Notes under the pieces: generated by a model
The model's input: the letters and a program-made list of their open reading frames with translations, nothing else
The model's database searches: none
What the model was told of the DNA's origin: nothing
Part shown: one piece after another, positions 51,635 through 63,423 of the stretch
How positions within the stretch are numbered: the first letter of the stretch is position 1
Layout of the letters: each line of letters starts with the position of its first letter
Assembly: GCA_013397795.1 (NCBI GenBank)
Contig: VZTJ01004192.1
Span: forward strand, 1,353,443 to 1,417,442
Origin: Orthonyx spaldingii
Taxonomy: Eukaryota; Chordata; Aves; Passeriformes; Orthonychidae
Length of the DNA: 64,000 nt
Direction of reading: 5' to 3'
Position numbers and translations under genes: made by a program

Positions 51635-51659
51635 CCCCCCCCCCCCCTTTTTTTTTTTT
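51635..51659. repeat. Back-to-back homopolymers C13-T12
   Basis: Thirteen C bases are followed directly by twelve T bases, making a 25-base pure pyrimidine tract. It explains the proline/phenylalanine and lysine/glycine runs in the overlapping frames. Such tracts are prone to length change and to sequencing error. Confidence 0.85.
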
Positions 51660-52202
51660 CACATAAATTTGTCAAAGCTGCATTACTGTCAGTGGCCATG
51701 ACATAGCTCTTAGCAATACTTAGTAAGTCTTTCTGTTCTGTCAGAAATAAAACTGAGCCAGGAAATAGCCACACTCCACATCCGAGAAGTGTAGACCAGG
51801 TTAACACAAAACTTATGGAGACTTGAGCTTAACTGCAGAATGTCTTAAAATAGTTTAAGCGTGGGAGGAATGGAAAGGCTGTTGTTGATAGATCTCATAG
51901 GTAGGGTTGCTATAAACCCCCAAGAAATGGGAGTGGTGGAAAGTTTCCAGATACTAGAGAAGTTTTAGGGGACATTTCAAGAGCAATGATTAAGTACTTA
52001 TTTTTAGCGTTGCTTGTTTGGTACTGAAAGAATCTATTTGACAATCTGAGCAGTTTTCTGAGCTGGTAAAATTCCTGGGGTAGAGTAAACGGCAGTCATA
52101 GGTATAAATTCCTACAAATGGCAAAACTTCCTCTCACTTCAACAGGAATAATTCCTGTAGTATGGATTTCTGAAAATTTAAACTAAACTTCTCTTGTTTC
52201 AG

Positions 52203-52439
52203 AACTGCCTTAAAAAAACCCCAAAGGAGTTGGAAATTGCCCCCTGGAGAGCATCAGCAGGCACCCAGAATACATCTCCAGGGTCACTTAAATCTCTGGA
52301 TCCTACCCAACTGCTATTGAACTTAATTGAAAAAACTCCCATTGACTTGAAGAGGTTTTGGATCCGACTCAAGCGGCTCTTAGTGGTAGCAGATTACAAG
52401 AAGGAACCCCACTGTGCAATTCCAGCCATCTGCCTATGA
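52203..52439 (+). other. Exon-like unit, possible lncRNA or alternative exon
   Basis: The left edge is a strong 3' splice signal: a branch-point-like ACTAAAC, then TTCTCTTGTTTCAG ending at 52202. The right edge is a perfect 5' splice site, GTAAGT at 52440-52445. The 237 bases between are open in one frame from the first base (NCLKKTPKELEIAPWRASAG at the start) to a TGA that occupies the last three bases. The translated sequence matches no family I know, and part of it overlaps an ancient repeat-like palindrome at 52329-52367. This suggests an exonised repeat, a lncRNA exon or an unused pseudo-exon rather than an established coding exon. Confidence 0.25.
52329..52367 (+). repeat. Possible ancient amniote repeat with palindromic core
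   Basis: AAAAACTCCCATTGACTTG is followed by AAGAGGTTTTGGATCCG. In the motif I associate with old sauropsid repeats, the core AAAACTCCCATTGA pairs with TCAATGGGAGTTTT and is followed by GGATCAGG. Here the right arm is degraded. It lies inside the exon-like unit at 52203-52439. Confidence 0.4.
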
Positions 52440-52445
52440 GTAAGT

Positions 52446-54012
52446 ATTTATTGATACAAATGTATTTGCTTGGGGTATGTCATGAGGCACTTCAGTCCCA
52501 ATTAGGCAGTATTTCAGAATGAACGAGATCTCCCCCTCTCATCTGAGGTCATTTTTATCAGACATCAGTTCCAAGCTGGTGAGCTATAAAGTAGCAATAC
52601 AAGTTTACCCACAGCAATGTCACAAGTTCCTTCTCTGTTCTGTGTATGTAAAAAGATCAACTGGTGCTGGGTTAAGCTGGTGTTCAGATTCCTGTGTCTG
52701 CTTGCGTTAGACAGGACAAATTCTCGTCACTTACACCTCAAATCCATGCTCAGTGATAACATTCTCATTATCAATCTTTACTATATCATCTCTGGGTTTA
52801 GGTAAGAGAATTGTTGGGAAACAAAGCTGAGTGTAATATATAAGGACTTTCTTAATTAGCACACACAGCTGTGTGTTGCCCTTTTCATCTAAAACTGGTA
52901 AAGAAGGAGCATGATGTATGTGGAAAGCTCATTTGAAGGATGGTTGTCTCCAGCAGTATTGCAACTTACCAGAGAGTCAAATGAGTTTTGATGTAAAACA
53001 CAGCCAGAGACTGTGTAAATTGCCCCAGCTGATTAGGAAACAGGGAAGCTGTTAACATCCTGGAATGATGCGTGTAACAAAATTGCTCAATGGTGTGGCT
53101 TTGGATGAGAGCAGCTGATCAGCCTTATCGCGTGCCAGGCCTCAGCGGTGTCCTGTACATACTTTAATCATCAATTACTGTAATGCTGGGGCAACCCACT
53201 AACAACTTAATTATTGTCTGGAGCTCCAGGCCATAGGTGGCTCCTCTAGGCTATGTTACATAGAAAATCAAATCAGCCAGTGTGCATGCTGGAAGGGACT
53301 GCGCTGCAGCCTCTGTCTCAGGGTGTAGGCACTACTTAAGCTCATGCTGAAAGCATCTCAAAGTCTTACTCTGTCAGACTCTGTGCACATGAGGAAGAGA
53401 CAGTTCCTAGTCAGGGAAGCACAAGTTGAAAAAGACAGACAGCAATATATTTTATAGGTTTGGGGCAGCTGTGTGCTACCAGAGGAGGCAGATGTAGCAG
53501 AAGGCACTTCTGGTTATGAAAGTCATTTTTTTTCCCAGGACAATGAGCATGAGAGTGGAATAAATTTTGCACCATGATGAAAATCAGAGCAGGAAGCTCA
53601 AAATGGAGTCTGGGCCAAACTCACAGAGTCTCCCAAGTATCTTTTATTTTATTTCAGTCAGTTTAGTTAAGCCCTTGGGCTGTTCTCCAACCAAGTGTTT
53701 GTCTGCCTTTAGACATGAGAATCTGCTACTAATCTTATTTCTGTCCTGGGCTAGATTGTGTCCTTGATAGGAATTTCCAATATGGATAATGCAGAGTTTT
53801 TGTTGCTTGTGGGTTTTTGCTTATATTCTTTAGAAAATATTCTTTTGTCCAGCAAACATTTTAATAAACATGCCTATAAGCAAGAAAGAAATTTCTCTGC
53901 TGGATAGAGCATTTAGTTCAGCTCTGAAAAATGGTTGTGATCAAGAAGCCAGCAAAACTGATAGTTTCAGTTTTACTCTGGACTGCAGTTGCCATACAGT
54001 ACCAGGGCTCAT
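52446..54012. other. Non-coding DNA with a candidate conserved patch
   Basis: No gene recognised. The patch at about 53060-53240 retains CpGs at 53071, 53129, 53131 and 53146 and carries an AT-rich homeodomain-like series (TTTAATCATCAATTACTGTAAT region at 53163-53184, then CTTAATTATTG). It resembles a conserved non-coding element, but conservation cannot be tested from one sequence. Confidence 0.45.
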
Positions 54013-55345
54013 GGAATCATAGAATGGTTTGGGTTGGAAGGGACTTAAAGATCATCTCGTTCCAACCTCCTGCCATTGGCTGGGATACCACCCCTCAGAT
54101 CAGGTTGCTCAGGGCCCCATCCAATCCGGCCTTGAACACTTCCAGGGATGGGGCATCCATAGCTTCTCCAGGGAACCCATTCCAGTGCCTCACTGCATTC
54201 TAAGTAAAGAATTTCTTCCTAACATCTAAACTGAATATCTCCTCCTTTAATTTAAAACAATTCCCATTTTCTTATCACTCTCTACTCATGTAAAAAGTTG
54301 GTCTCCCTCTTATTTATAATGCCCCTTCAGGCACTGGAAAGCTGCTTTAAGGTCTCACAAGAGCCTTCTCTTCTGCAAGCTGAATAATGGCATTTCTCTC
54401 AGCTTGTCTTCATTGGAGAGGGTGCTCCAACCCTCTGATTTTCTTCATGGCCTCCTCTGGTCTTGCTCTAGCATATTCCTGTCTTTCTTGTGCTGGGAAC
54501 TCCCAGACATGGATGCAGTACTCCAGGTGGGGTCTTACAACAGTGGAGCAGAGGGGCAGAATTTCCTCCCTCCACCTGCTGGCATTGCTTCTTCTGATGC
54601 AGCTCAGGATGCAGTTGCTTTCTGGGCCATATGCATGCACTGCTGGCTCATCCACCAAATACCTCAAGTCCTTCTCTGCAGGGCTTCTCTCAATGAGTCC
54701 TCCCAGTCTGTACTGTCTGGGATTGTCCTGACGCATGTGCAGCACTTTGCACTTACACATGTTGAACTTCATTAGGTTCTCACAGGTCTACTTCTCACAA
54801 TTGCCCAAGTCCATCTGCCTTCCTTCTGTTATGCAAACTGCACCTCTCGGCTTTGTGTCATCTGCAAATTTGCTAAGGTTGCACTTGATCTCACTGTCTC
54901 TGTCACTGAAAAAGGTATTAGACAGCACCTCTACAACAGCAGAGCACTGTGGGACACCATTTGTCAACAGCCTCCACCTGGACATCAAGCTGTTGACCAT
55001 GACTCTCTGGTTTTGTCCACCTGGCCAATTCCTTATCCACTGAATAGCCTGCCCTTCAAACTCATGGCTCTCCAATTTGGAGATAAGGATATCATGTGGG
55101 ACCTTGTAAAAGGCCTTATAAAAATCTGGGTAGATGACATCAGAGTCTTAACCCCCCTAATGAGCTCATCTACATTGATGAGCACCAGGTCCAGTAATGC
55201 TTCTCCTCTGGTTACTTTGTCCAATACCTGGATGAGGAATTTGTCCTCAACACCCTCCAGAAGTCTCCTGGACTGCTCACAGCCAGCTGTATTGCTCACC
55301 CAGCAGATGTCTGGGTAGTTGCTCCATGGTATCTGCATCAGACAC
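54013..55345 (-). mobile_element. CR1 retrotransposon with internal deletion
   Basis: About 1.33 kb of antisense CR1. Its 3' end is at the left (GGAATCATAGAATGGTTTGG, then GATCATCTCGTTCCAACCTC). Going right come the 3' UTR to about 54400, the RT C-terminus (54410-54772), the RT core with an intact FADDTK motif (near 54851-54868) and the start of the RT palm (to about 55145). Next, directly abutting, is a piece of the endonuclease domain (about 55160-55345). The segment that should lie between endonuclease and RT is missing, by inference about 0.9-1 kb. The 5' end is truncated inside the endonuclease. No functional protein can be made. Confidence 0.95.
54410..55345 (-). pseudogene. Broken CR1 ORF2: endonuclease joined to RT
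   Basis: Reading right to left, 55345-55165 gives the endonuclease C-terminal piece (SNYPDICWVSNTAGCEQSRR, then ALLDLVLINVDELI). After a frame change near 55145 the RT palm appears (DVIYPDFYKAFYKVPHDILI), then RVMVNSLMSRW, a damaged LTNGVPQCSAV block and the catalytic FADDTK. The C-terminal part at 54410-54772 continues with MKFNMCKCKVLHMRQDNPRQ, SPAEKDLRYLVDE and STVVRPHLEYC. In intact CR1 ORF2 the endonuclease and RT motifs are separated by several hundred residues, so the junction marks an internal deletion. Frameshifts elsewhere also disable it. Confidence 0.9.
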
Positions 55346-58094
55346 CTGCACATCCTGAAATCTCATGGTAGTCTCCATGTGTGGCTTTTTGTAGAGAATT
55401 GTAGTAAAGTGCAGAAAACTAAGAGTTAATGTGCAAGCCAGAAAACCTGAGTTACTAACTAAATTTCCCTTCAAGATAATAGATTGGAGGAGCTTGCCCA
55501 TTGTGGTAAAATGCCCAGTTAATCTCAGAGCCAAACAGATGGGAAGTTTTGAGAAGGTAGGAGAGAAAAGGAGGTAATAGAAGCTGCAGTTACATACACA
55601 AGATCTGGTCTGAAATAGCAGCTATAAATGGAAATTATTTGCAGGATATTGCCCATATGCTTCCAGAACCTGTGTCCAGGCTGCAGTGTTTTCAATTACT
55701 TCCCCAAATGCTGTCACAGCTTTTGTAGTGCTGTATCTGAAGGGGGTTTTGAACATGAAGCTGGGCCAGCAGCAAGATTAATTTCAATATTAAAAGCCGA
55801 TGATTTTTCACGAAGGTGTGCAGCAGCACCAGACCAGCACAGCTGCTGATCTCCCCATGGCCAGGCTGCAGGAGCAGGTTTCCTGTCCATTCCTGGCTGG
55901 GGGGCTCAGACCAGCCCACAGCAGCCTTTCCAGGGACGTTGGCAATGCACACACACTTGCTTTCCTGGTGAGAGAAGAAACATCAGATTCTCACCTTCAG
56001 AGCCCTGTCCTGGTCTCCTCATCCCAGTTATGTCTCCTTCCTTTGGTTCAAGTGACTCCATACTCATCAGCCAGCTGGTTACAAGATACCAAGGGTTTAG
56101 GTGTTTCTTTAGATTTAGCTTGACAAACTGCTTTGACAGATGCTTTTGAACATCTTGGCATTAAGAACATAACCTCCCCTCCTTATAACCAATTTCTTGC
56201 ACTTTAAGGACTTGTTTGTCTGCCCTCCTGTTCTTAAAATCTCTCAGATCTCATCTTCCATCCCGTGTGGATTTTTTTTCCCTTTTGTATACATATTTCC
56301 CACTGCTGGAAGCAAAGGGAAATGGCTGCTTTTGTGTGGACCCCCTCAAACACTGCAGGTATACAGGAACTTCAAAGCAGCTTGAAAAGAACAGGGCTTT
56401 CTCACATTGAGGAAAAGTGAGGATATGGCAGACCCATCTTTTGCCCTCTGCTCTGCTGAAATCCCTGTATAATCTTCATTCTTCTGTTTCTTGCCTGTGA
56501 ATGGGGAGCAATGTCATTAACATCACAATTCTGGGTTGTTGGATAGTAAAAAAATCAAATTCATTGCAAAACAAAAACCAAAACAACGTGGAGGATATTG
56601 GGGAAAAAAACTCCAATCCTAACAGTTCACTCAGCAATGGTTCACCAGCTTCCTGCTAGCCCTTCAAAAGGAAGATGTGTGGGGTAAAACAGACAGTGAT
56701 GCCTCAACATTGCTTTAATGATCAGTAGCAGTTCTGAAAGCAGACTTAGGGTTAGGAATAATTATGAAGGGATAGACAACAAGGTAGAAGTCATTATTAC
56801 AGTACTATAAATTCATGATTCCCACCTCTTGAACACTGTATTTCTGGCAACCTTATATTTGAATAACATTACTGGAAAAAATTCCAAAGGACATATTTTG
56901 AAGACCCACCCTTTAGGAGAGGAATCAGGGACAAACAAAATGTGGAAGACCCTCAGCACAGGGACTGATCAAACAGTTTAGGATTTTTCAAGTTGGAAAA
57001 GCAATGGCTGGAGGACTATGAAATGAGTTTCTGGCACACAACAATTGTTCTACGATTCTTCCAGGATTTCAAGTATTAGAGTGAAGAAAAACTACCACAC
57101 GAAGGCTTAAAGAAATTCAAGGAAGTATTTTTTTACAAACCATATAGTTCAGCCACGGAAACTCTTGATGTAGAATGTTTTAACCACTGAAAGTTTACAA
57201 ACATTCAAAAAAAAAAAACAACCCCTAACCAAACCCCAAAACAATCTACTGGAAAAATTCACACTAGAGTTGTGAAAAGGTAACTGTTCAAACAAAGGCA
57301 ACACTTCTTCACCTGGGGTCTCCTGAGTTTCAGGTGGTTTGTGCAGGGAGGGAGTGTTATTTCAGTCTGTATGTCCTAGTTGAATTTCATGCGAACCCTT
57401 TATTTTATCCTTACTCAGGTCTGTAAAACAACTTCTCCCTTTCAACATCATGGAGAGATGGTTAAGCTGGTCTTTTCCCTCTGTGAAGGTCTGTGTGAGG
57501 ACTGTCTCACAGAGAAAGACTGTGACCTGTTTGCAGGGTGGATGGCAACTCCTTTGCTTTGTGAAGAACCTTCTTTCTCAAAACCTCTACAGTTCATAAC
57601 ATGTGAAACTGATCTTCTCTGAAGGAGTTGTTGTGGGGTTTTTTCCCTGTAGTTCTTGCGTCTTTGAAAGAAAAGTTGAGAAGAAAAACACAAAAGATCA
57701 CAAAACACTTATTTCTCACAGTGTGATTCAACAGGAAACAGCAAGGCAAGAAATGAAAGTAAAATAGCAATCTCTGGAGAAGGCTGAGGAGAGGAGGCAG
57801 AAAAGAAGCCTCCTGGCTTGCAGGAAGGCCAGAATCACTTGCTTGTTTAATGATTTTATTTTAAGCTTAAAAGGCAAACTGTGAAGTTAAAAGTAACAAC
57901 TGCCCAAGGACCCTTACAAGCTAAAGGAACCCAGCCCATCTCATGGAACTTGGCACCAAATTGAGGCTCTTTGGGACTGAGGGAATTACAGATCACTCAT
58001 TGGCAGTAGTGGCCAGTCTCCACCAAGTTGATTATTGCTTTATTCCCTCTTCTCTCTCAGATGGGTTTTGCTAGGTACTTCCTAGTCGAAATGT
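55346..58094. other. Non-coding DNA, no gene recognised
   Basis: No recognisable gene or transposon. A low-complexity A/C-rich stretch lies at about 57206-57243 and a shorter one near 56565-56590. Open frames at 55628-56123 overlap on opposite strands and have no domain resemblance. Confidence 0.5.
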
Positions 58095-58225
58095 GGTATA
58101 ATCAGGTTTCCTTCAGGCTAAACAACTCCAGCTCCCACAGCTGCTCCTCATAAAACTTGTGCTCTAGACCCTTCACCAGCTTTCTTGCCCTTCTTTGGAC
58201 AAACTCCAACTCCCTGCAACACTAT
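58095..58225 (-). mobile_element. CR1 retrotransposon internal fragment
   Basis: On the minus strand the blocks TTTGTCCAAAGAAGGGCAAG, AAGCTGGTGAAGGGTCTAGA, GCACAAGTTTTATGAGGAGC and TTGTTTAGCCTGAAGG match the region around the ORF2/3' UTR junction of CR1 (in relatives: 'gtccagagaagggcaacgaagctggtgaagggtctagagcacaag'). Only about 130 bases remain, lacking the 3' tail, so it is a decayed remnant with no complete ends. Confidence is in the family, not in exact limits. Confidence 0.8.
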
Positions 58226-61200
58226 TTGCCCCTGTTGTTTCAAGGTCTAGACAAGGTACTTCTGTGGGTCCTCTGGGAGTTCTGAAGAAGTTGTACCACT
58301 ATCTGCTCCTTTCCTTTCTCATCCTTTCAGGAGGGATGCCTGTCCTCACAGTGGTATCTCCCAAACCTGTGCAAGATTTCTGATCTGCTTCGTTGCTGAG
58401 CATGATTTAAATGAGTCTGTGTTACTCTGAACTAAAACAAATTGGGAATGTTTGCATGAGCCACCAGGTGTGTCAGCTGGGATGTGTTATAGCCAGTAAG
58501 CGAGGTGAGATCTTACACTACTCTGGTGAGGTCTGCCAGAGAACATTTGCTCAGCCATTTTCCCCATAAACCTGTGCCATCAGTTGTATGGCAGACCTCT
58601 CAGCTGATGCTGGAACAGGCTTCAGTTTTCACAGCTTTAACACTATACACTCAGCCATATATCTCTAGTGACAGCGTTTGTGGGAGCCTCTAGCTAAGTC
58701 TTTTTGAACCTGCTTGTGCTCCATCTATGGCAAAATTCATATTTGTCCTACATAGTTGTCCTACTTCCTATTTGGAAGCAGGCTCTAGGGAGAAACAGTC
58801 AGGGAGCTGCCTAGCAGCATGGCAAGCTTTGAGAAATGCCATCCTGTGCAGTAGCTCAAAGAAGGGGAGATGACAAACCACAAACCTGAAATTCATTAAT
58901 GATTCTAAATGCATCCCAAAAGCTGTGGAAGTTCAGAGCTGAGTTCTTTCAAAGTGAGCTTGCTGGGGCTGTGGTCCAGCCATGAGGTGCCAGAGCTGTC
59001 CTGAAATATTTTTGCCTGGAGAACTAGCAGCAAAGCAGCATAGAGCTTGGTTCAGGCTGGTTCTCCCTTCTTCAGGTCAGAGTAGTGGGGAAGGCTGAAA
59101 TTTTTGTGTCTGCTCATTTGAAACTGCAAATTTCAGGGAGAAGCAGTAGGCGACAGCAAGGCTGCACTAGCAGGTGGCTTCTTGGCTGTAGATGCAAAAC
59201 TGTATTTTGCAGCTCCCTAGAAGAGGGGTGATGGCAGGACTGACCTATAACAGGTATTTTTCTCTGCAAGAATCCAAAGCCCTGTCTTGTATAATTGTTT
59301 AAGGAGAACTGACTCATTTTATGCCTGCAGCCTGTGCCCCAGCTAAGGACCCATGAAAGGCAGAAGGGGCCCTTCTGTAGCTTTCCTGGGTACTTTCTCA
59401 CTATAAAAAACCCAAACACTCAGGGATTACTGTGTCATTTGAAGTCATCTACTGAAGTCAGGTGCTAAAGAAAAGCTGATGTTTAGTGATGAGAGCAGAA
59501 GATTGATTGAGTTTCCAGATGCTTTCCTTAAGTTACTGGGGTTCAGTTACTGTTCAGACCTAAGAGAAGTCTTACACAACTTGTCCATGCTGTCAGGCAT
59601 GCATGTTATTTCTTCAAGTATTCTTCAAGTATATTCAGTGTCTGTCATATTTATCTTCTTTTTCCAACACCAGAGCTTTCCTATTTTTTTTTCCTACACA
59701 ATTATCTTTGTACCTCCCTAAGTTATAGTTCATATTGTTTAAAAAGTGACTGAGATGGCGAAGATAAGCAGCTGAGTTTTATTCTCTACAACACACAGCC
59801 TTCAGAAGCCATACACCCACAAACACCCACCAGGCTGTCTCCATCCTCCTCTGTGAAAGAAAGAAATTGCTGCTGAGAAATGATGAGAAGAGATCCTTGC
59901 AAAGAAACGAGGCTGAGTTAAATGCAGCAGGACATGGGAGTGTGCTCATGGCTTCTCATTAGTGGAGGAATCTGTACGGCACATCACAGCACACACAGGC
60001 TCACGTGACAGCTCCTGCACCTCCATGCTGTAATACTATCAAGCTGGGAGGACACAAAAGCAAGAAATTTTGCTTTATTCTGCTAATATTTTTTTCAGCA
60101 GGTTTTAACTTACAGTCTCTCACAATATGCTGACAACTGCTTTCAAAGATGAAATTTTAAGTGAAATCAAATTGCTTTGTGAGAGAAGGTTTTGTGGCTA
60201 CATTTTCATGTCAGAATTTCAAAAATCCAAAGCCAAAAAGCATTTCTTTCTAAGTTATCTATTTTAATGTAAAAAAAGACCCCACCCACTAACAAACCCG
60301 ACCTTGGTCTCTATTTTCTACAGAAGGCAGTGAGTATTTACTTTGATTGAGTTTTGTGATTTGTTTTTGTTTGATTTTTTTTCCCTGGGGTTCAGCAGTG
60401 ATTTATTCAGTTACAGGAAAGTATAAAGCTGCTGTTATTTACAGAAAAGTGAAACAAATGTTTGTAGTAGAATCATAGATTTTTGTTTTCGGAAATGTGT
60501 CCAGTACACTCTATAAAGCACTGATAGATACATCAAAGCAAGAAAATGATACAGGATTTTACAGACTATAGAACAGATGCTAAATAGGTTTGTAAAGGAT
60601 TTTGCACAGTATACATTTGACCTTAGAAAATGCATAAACAAAAATACAATAAAAAAAACTAGGAAGAATAACGCATTTACATCTTGTCTGCTCTGTTAGC
60701 ATAGTCCTTTATCAGAAAATCTTGTGTGTTTACCAGTGATTACAACTTGCAATGGCTTCCTTGGTACAAAGGACCAGTAATGCTATTTTTTAACAGGGTT
60801 GTTATTTTCTCAGTGAAATCCATAGAGATTTTACCTTTGCAAGACATGTAAACCAATAATTAGCTATACTCACGTCTGCATAAGCTGTGTATCATGGCTA
60901 CTGAAATGAGAGAAATGTAGATTGAAGTGAACTGCACTATCTTTCTCTTAAAATTGGTAAGATTGACCTCAAGTGGTAGACTTGTCCCTGTATTGCATGT
61001 TCTAAAAAGTGGAACTTCTTTACCTCAACTGTGTACTTTATTCAGGGGTAGAAACATAGAATTTTTTATTATTATTTTTAAATATTAATCTACAAATAGG
61101 CTCTCTAATGTTATTTTCCCACAAAGTACAGGTATTGCCAAATGTAAAGGTGCAAAAGTCTTGGACTAATAAGAAATCTTGTCAAAATTAGGCTCTCAGT

Positions 61201-63423
61201 TGGTTTTGGTTTGTTGTATTTGACTTGATTGTAGGTATCCTTTCTATGAAACAGAGTTTTGAAGGTCTCAGCCTACTGAAGTCAAAGAATTAGTTGCCAC
61301 TGTCCTTATTCTGACGGGTAAAGGATGCCCCTGTGGTCCAAAAGGCTTCAGCCTGGAAATTGCAACTCAGTCAGATTCTTGCCTGGAGAGATGCACTAAT
61401 CAAAAAGTACTTGGAGCTCTGTCTAACGCCTCTCTCTGAGTACCAAGTCAGAAAGCACTACTGATTTTCGTCATTAAAACTCGCCTCAGATCAGGAGGTG
61501 ACAGCTCTGCTGTCAAGAGAGCCAAGAAACATTGATGCCATATACATTCATCTTCCTACAAATGGAAGAAATTACAGTGGAGTCATGTTTTCCCATTTCT
61601 AGGTGGGTATCAAGATTTACGAAGCACACCAGGGAGTAAATGTGATGTCTCAGACTTACAGAGTTGAAGGTTAGTCAAGGCTAGTGAGACATGACTTGGG
61701 TGGGAACAAAGGACCAAGCACATTTCCAAGCAGAAAAAGCACCCCAGCATCATGCCTTGTAAACAGATTGCCAGTGGCTTTTGAGTGTGTGTCTCAGGGA
61801 CCATTAAATGGAATTCCAGGCTCATATAATTAAAAATGAAAAGCAAACCCTTATGATATTTTCATGCTGCAACTCATATTTTCCTCCTCACTGTTTTATA
61901 TTTTCATTTGAAGCATGAAACTGTAATCTGATTTCTAACATCCTTCTGCAAGGGAAATAAAACTAAACAAACCCACAACAAAATAAACAACCTAAACCAA
62001 AAATCTCCAAACCCCCCGCCCCCCCAAAAATCACTATGTCCCTCCAAAAAATTATTTCATTTTGTTTTCTCTTGAGGCTACTGTTTAGATTGGACCAGAT
62101 TCCAAGCCCTGCATTTTAACACAGAAACGTCCTGCCATTCTTTTTGATAGTTTTGGATTAGGCTCCCAGAGAAGACTTTCACATTGTTTTCACTGCTGGA
62201 ATTCAACCATTGCACATTCAGAAACACCACTGAGCTGTAAGACTGGTATCCCTGATCTATGGCTGCACAGTTGTGGGGATGATTTAGCCAGCTGAGGTCT
62301 ATGTCTGAGAAAAAAAAAAAAAGGAAGTTCGAGATTTGGCAGGGGACCTGCAAGATCCAGAAAAAGTGGGAGTGGGAAATGCTCAAAGAAATAAATATTC
62401 AGATGTTTTCTATCTCACTTCTCCCTGACATATATGTTTTGCCAAAGCCTGTGTTGAACTATGTTGTTTTGAATAAGACTTTTGAAATATTTGAAAGGAA
62501 GAAAATTTCAAGGATATTTCCAAATGAATAACCATTTCAAAAGGAAAAATTTAGATGTTTCGTCACAGATTCTTAGACAGATTCAGAGCAAGCAGTCTGG
62601 TTCAGGGTAAGGATTTGTGACATGCTTGCTGATACTGTGAAATCTACAGTGCTGTGGTTGAAAAAAACTCTTTTCTTGGTCTGTCTCGAAAGAGTAGCAC
62701 TCTGATTTCTTGTCACTAGTCATAGGAACATTTTATTTTGTGCACGGTGTCATGTCTGTTAATGATATAGGCACAGAGCTCTTAGTGGGCTTCTTCTTCA
62801 TAGAGTATTTCTGTTGCTTCTACACAGAGTTAGATTTAGACACGAGCATCCCAAAATCTTACAAATTTGTGGGTCAATGCCAGAGTAAGTTATTATTAGT
62901 TAACAATTAATGCTGGGCACTTTCCTGCCAGAAGCAACTGGAACCATACGCTGGTGCAACTGTAGTCGCACTATGTCCCAAATTGGGATGTGGCCAGTCA
63001 TAGCAGCACATTTTTCAGTCCCCATTAATGCACAAAATCTATAAAAATTAAGCTTCTGTTAATACATGTATTCCCCTTAGGCATGAGAATGTGTTTGAGG
63101 AGTGTGGGTGTAAGGGATATATCTTCTGCAAACAAGTAATTTTGTTAATTTTTTATTTGCTTAATTATGTTTTTGCCTTAATCATCAGTTCTGAAAATCA
63201 GCCATGGATGTGAACAGTAAGTACATCAAGGTCTTGTCATTGTTCAAGTTTCAAAGTTTTTTGGTTTATTGACAGAAACAAAAAGTATTTGATAACTTTC
63301 CAGAGCACTGCTATGATGTTGCACCTGCTGCAAGTAAACAAAGATTAGAAACGTGGTTTTAATGACAGAATAGGTGCACAAAATCAAGGAATTATTTTTT
63401 ATTGGACTTATTAGTTGTGGAGG
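58226..63423. other. Non-coding DNA, no gene recognised
   Basis: Unique-looking sequence with an 11-bp two-copy tandem at about 59610-59632 (ATTCTTCAAGT), an A/C-rich low-complexity stretch at about 61960-62030 and an A-run at about 62310-62322. No gene, tRNA or further CR1 tail was recognised. Confidence 0.5.

Noticed and set aside
54387..54775. Plus-strand frames of 114 and 123 codons
   Set aside because: Antisense shadows of the CR1 RT C-terminus on the minus strand.
60471..60485. GAATCATAGA word resembling the CR1 antisense end
   Set aside because: Only about 10 bases match and nothing downstream continues the CR1 tail.
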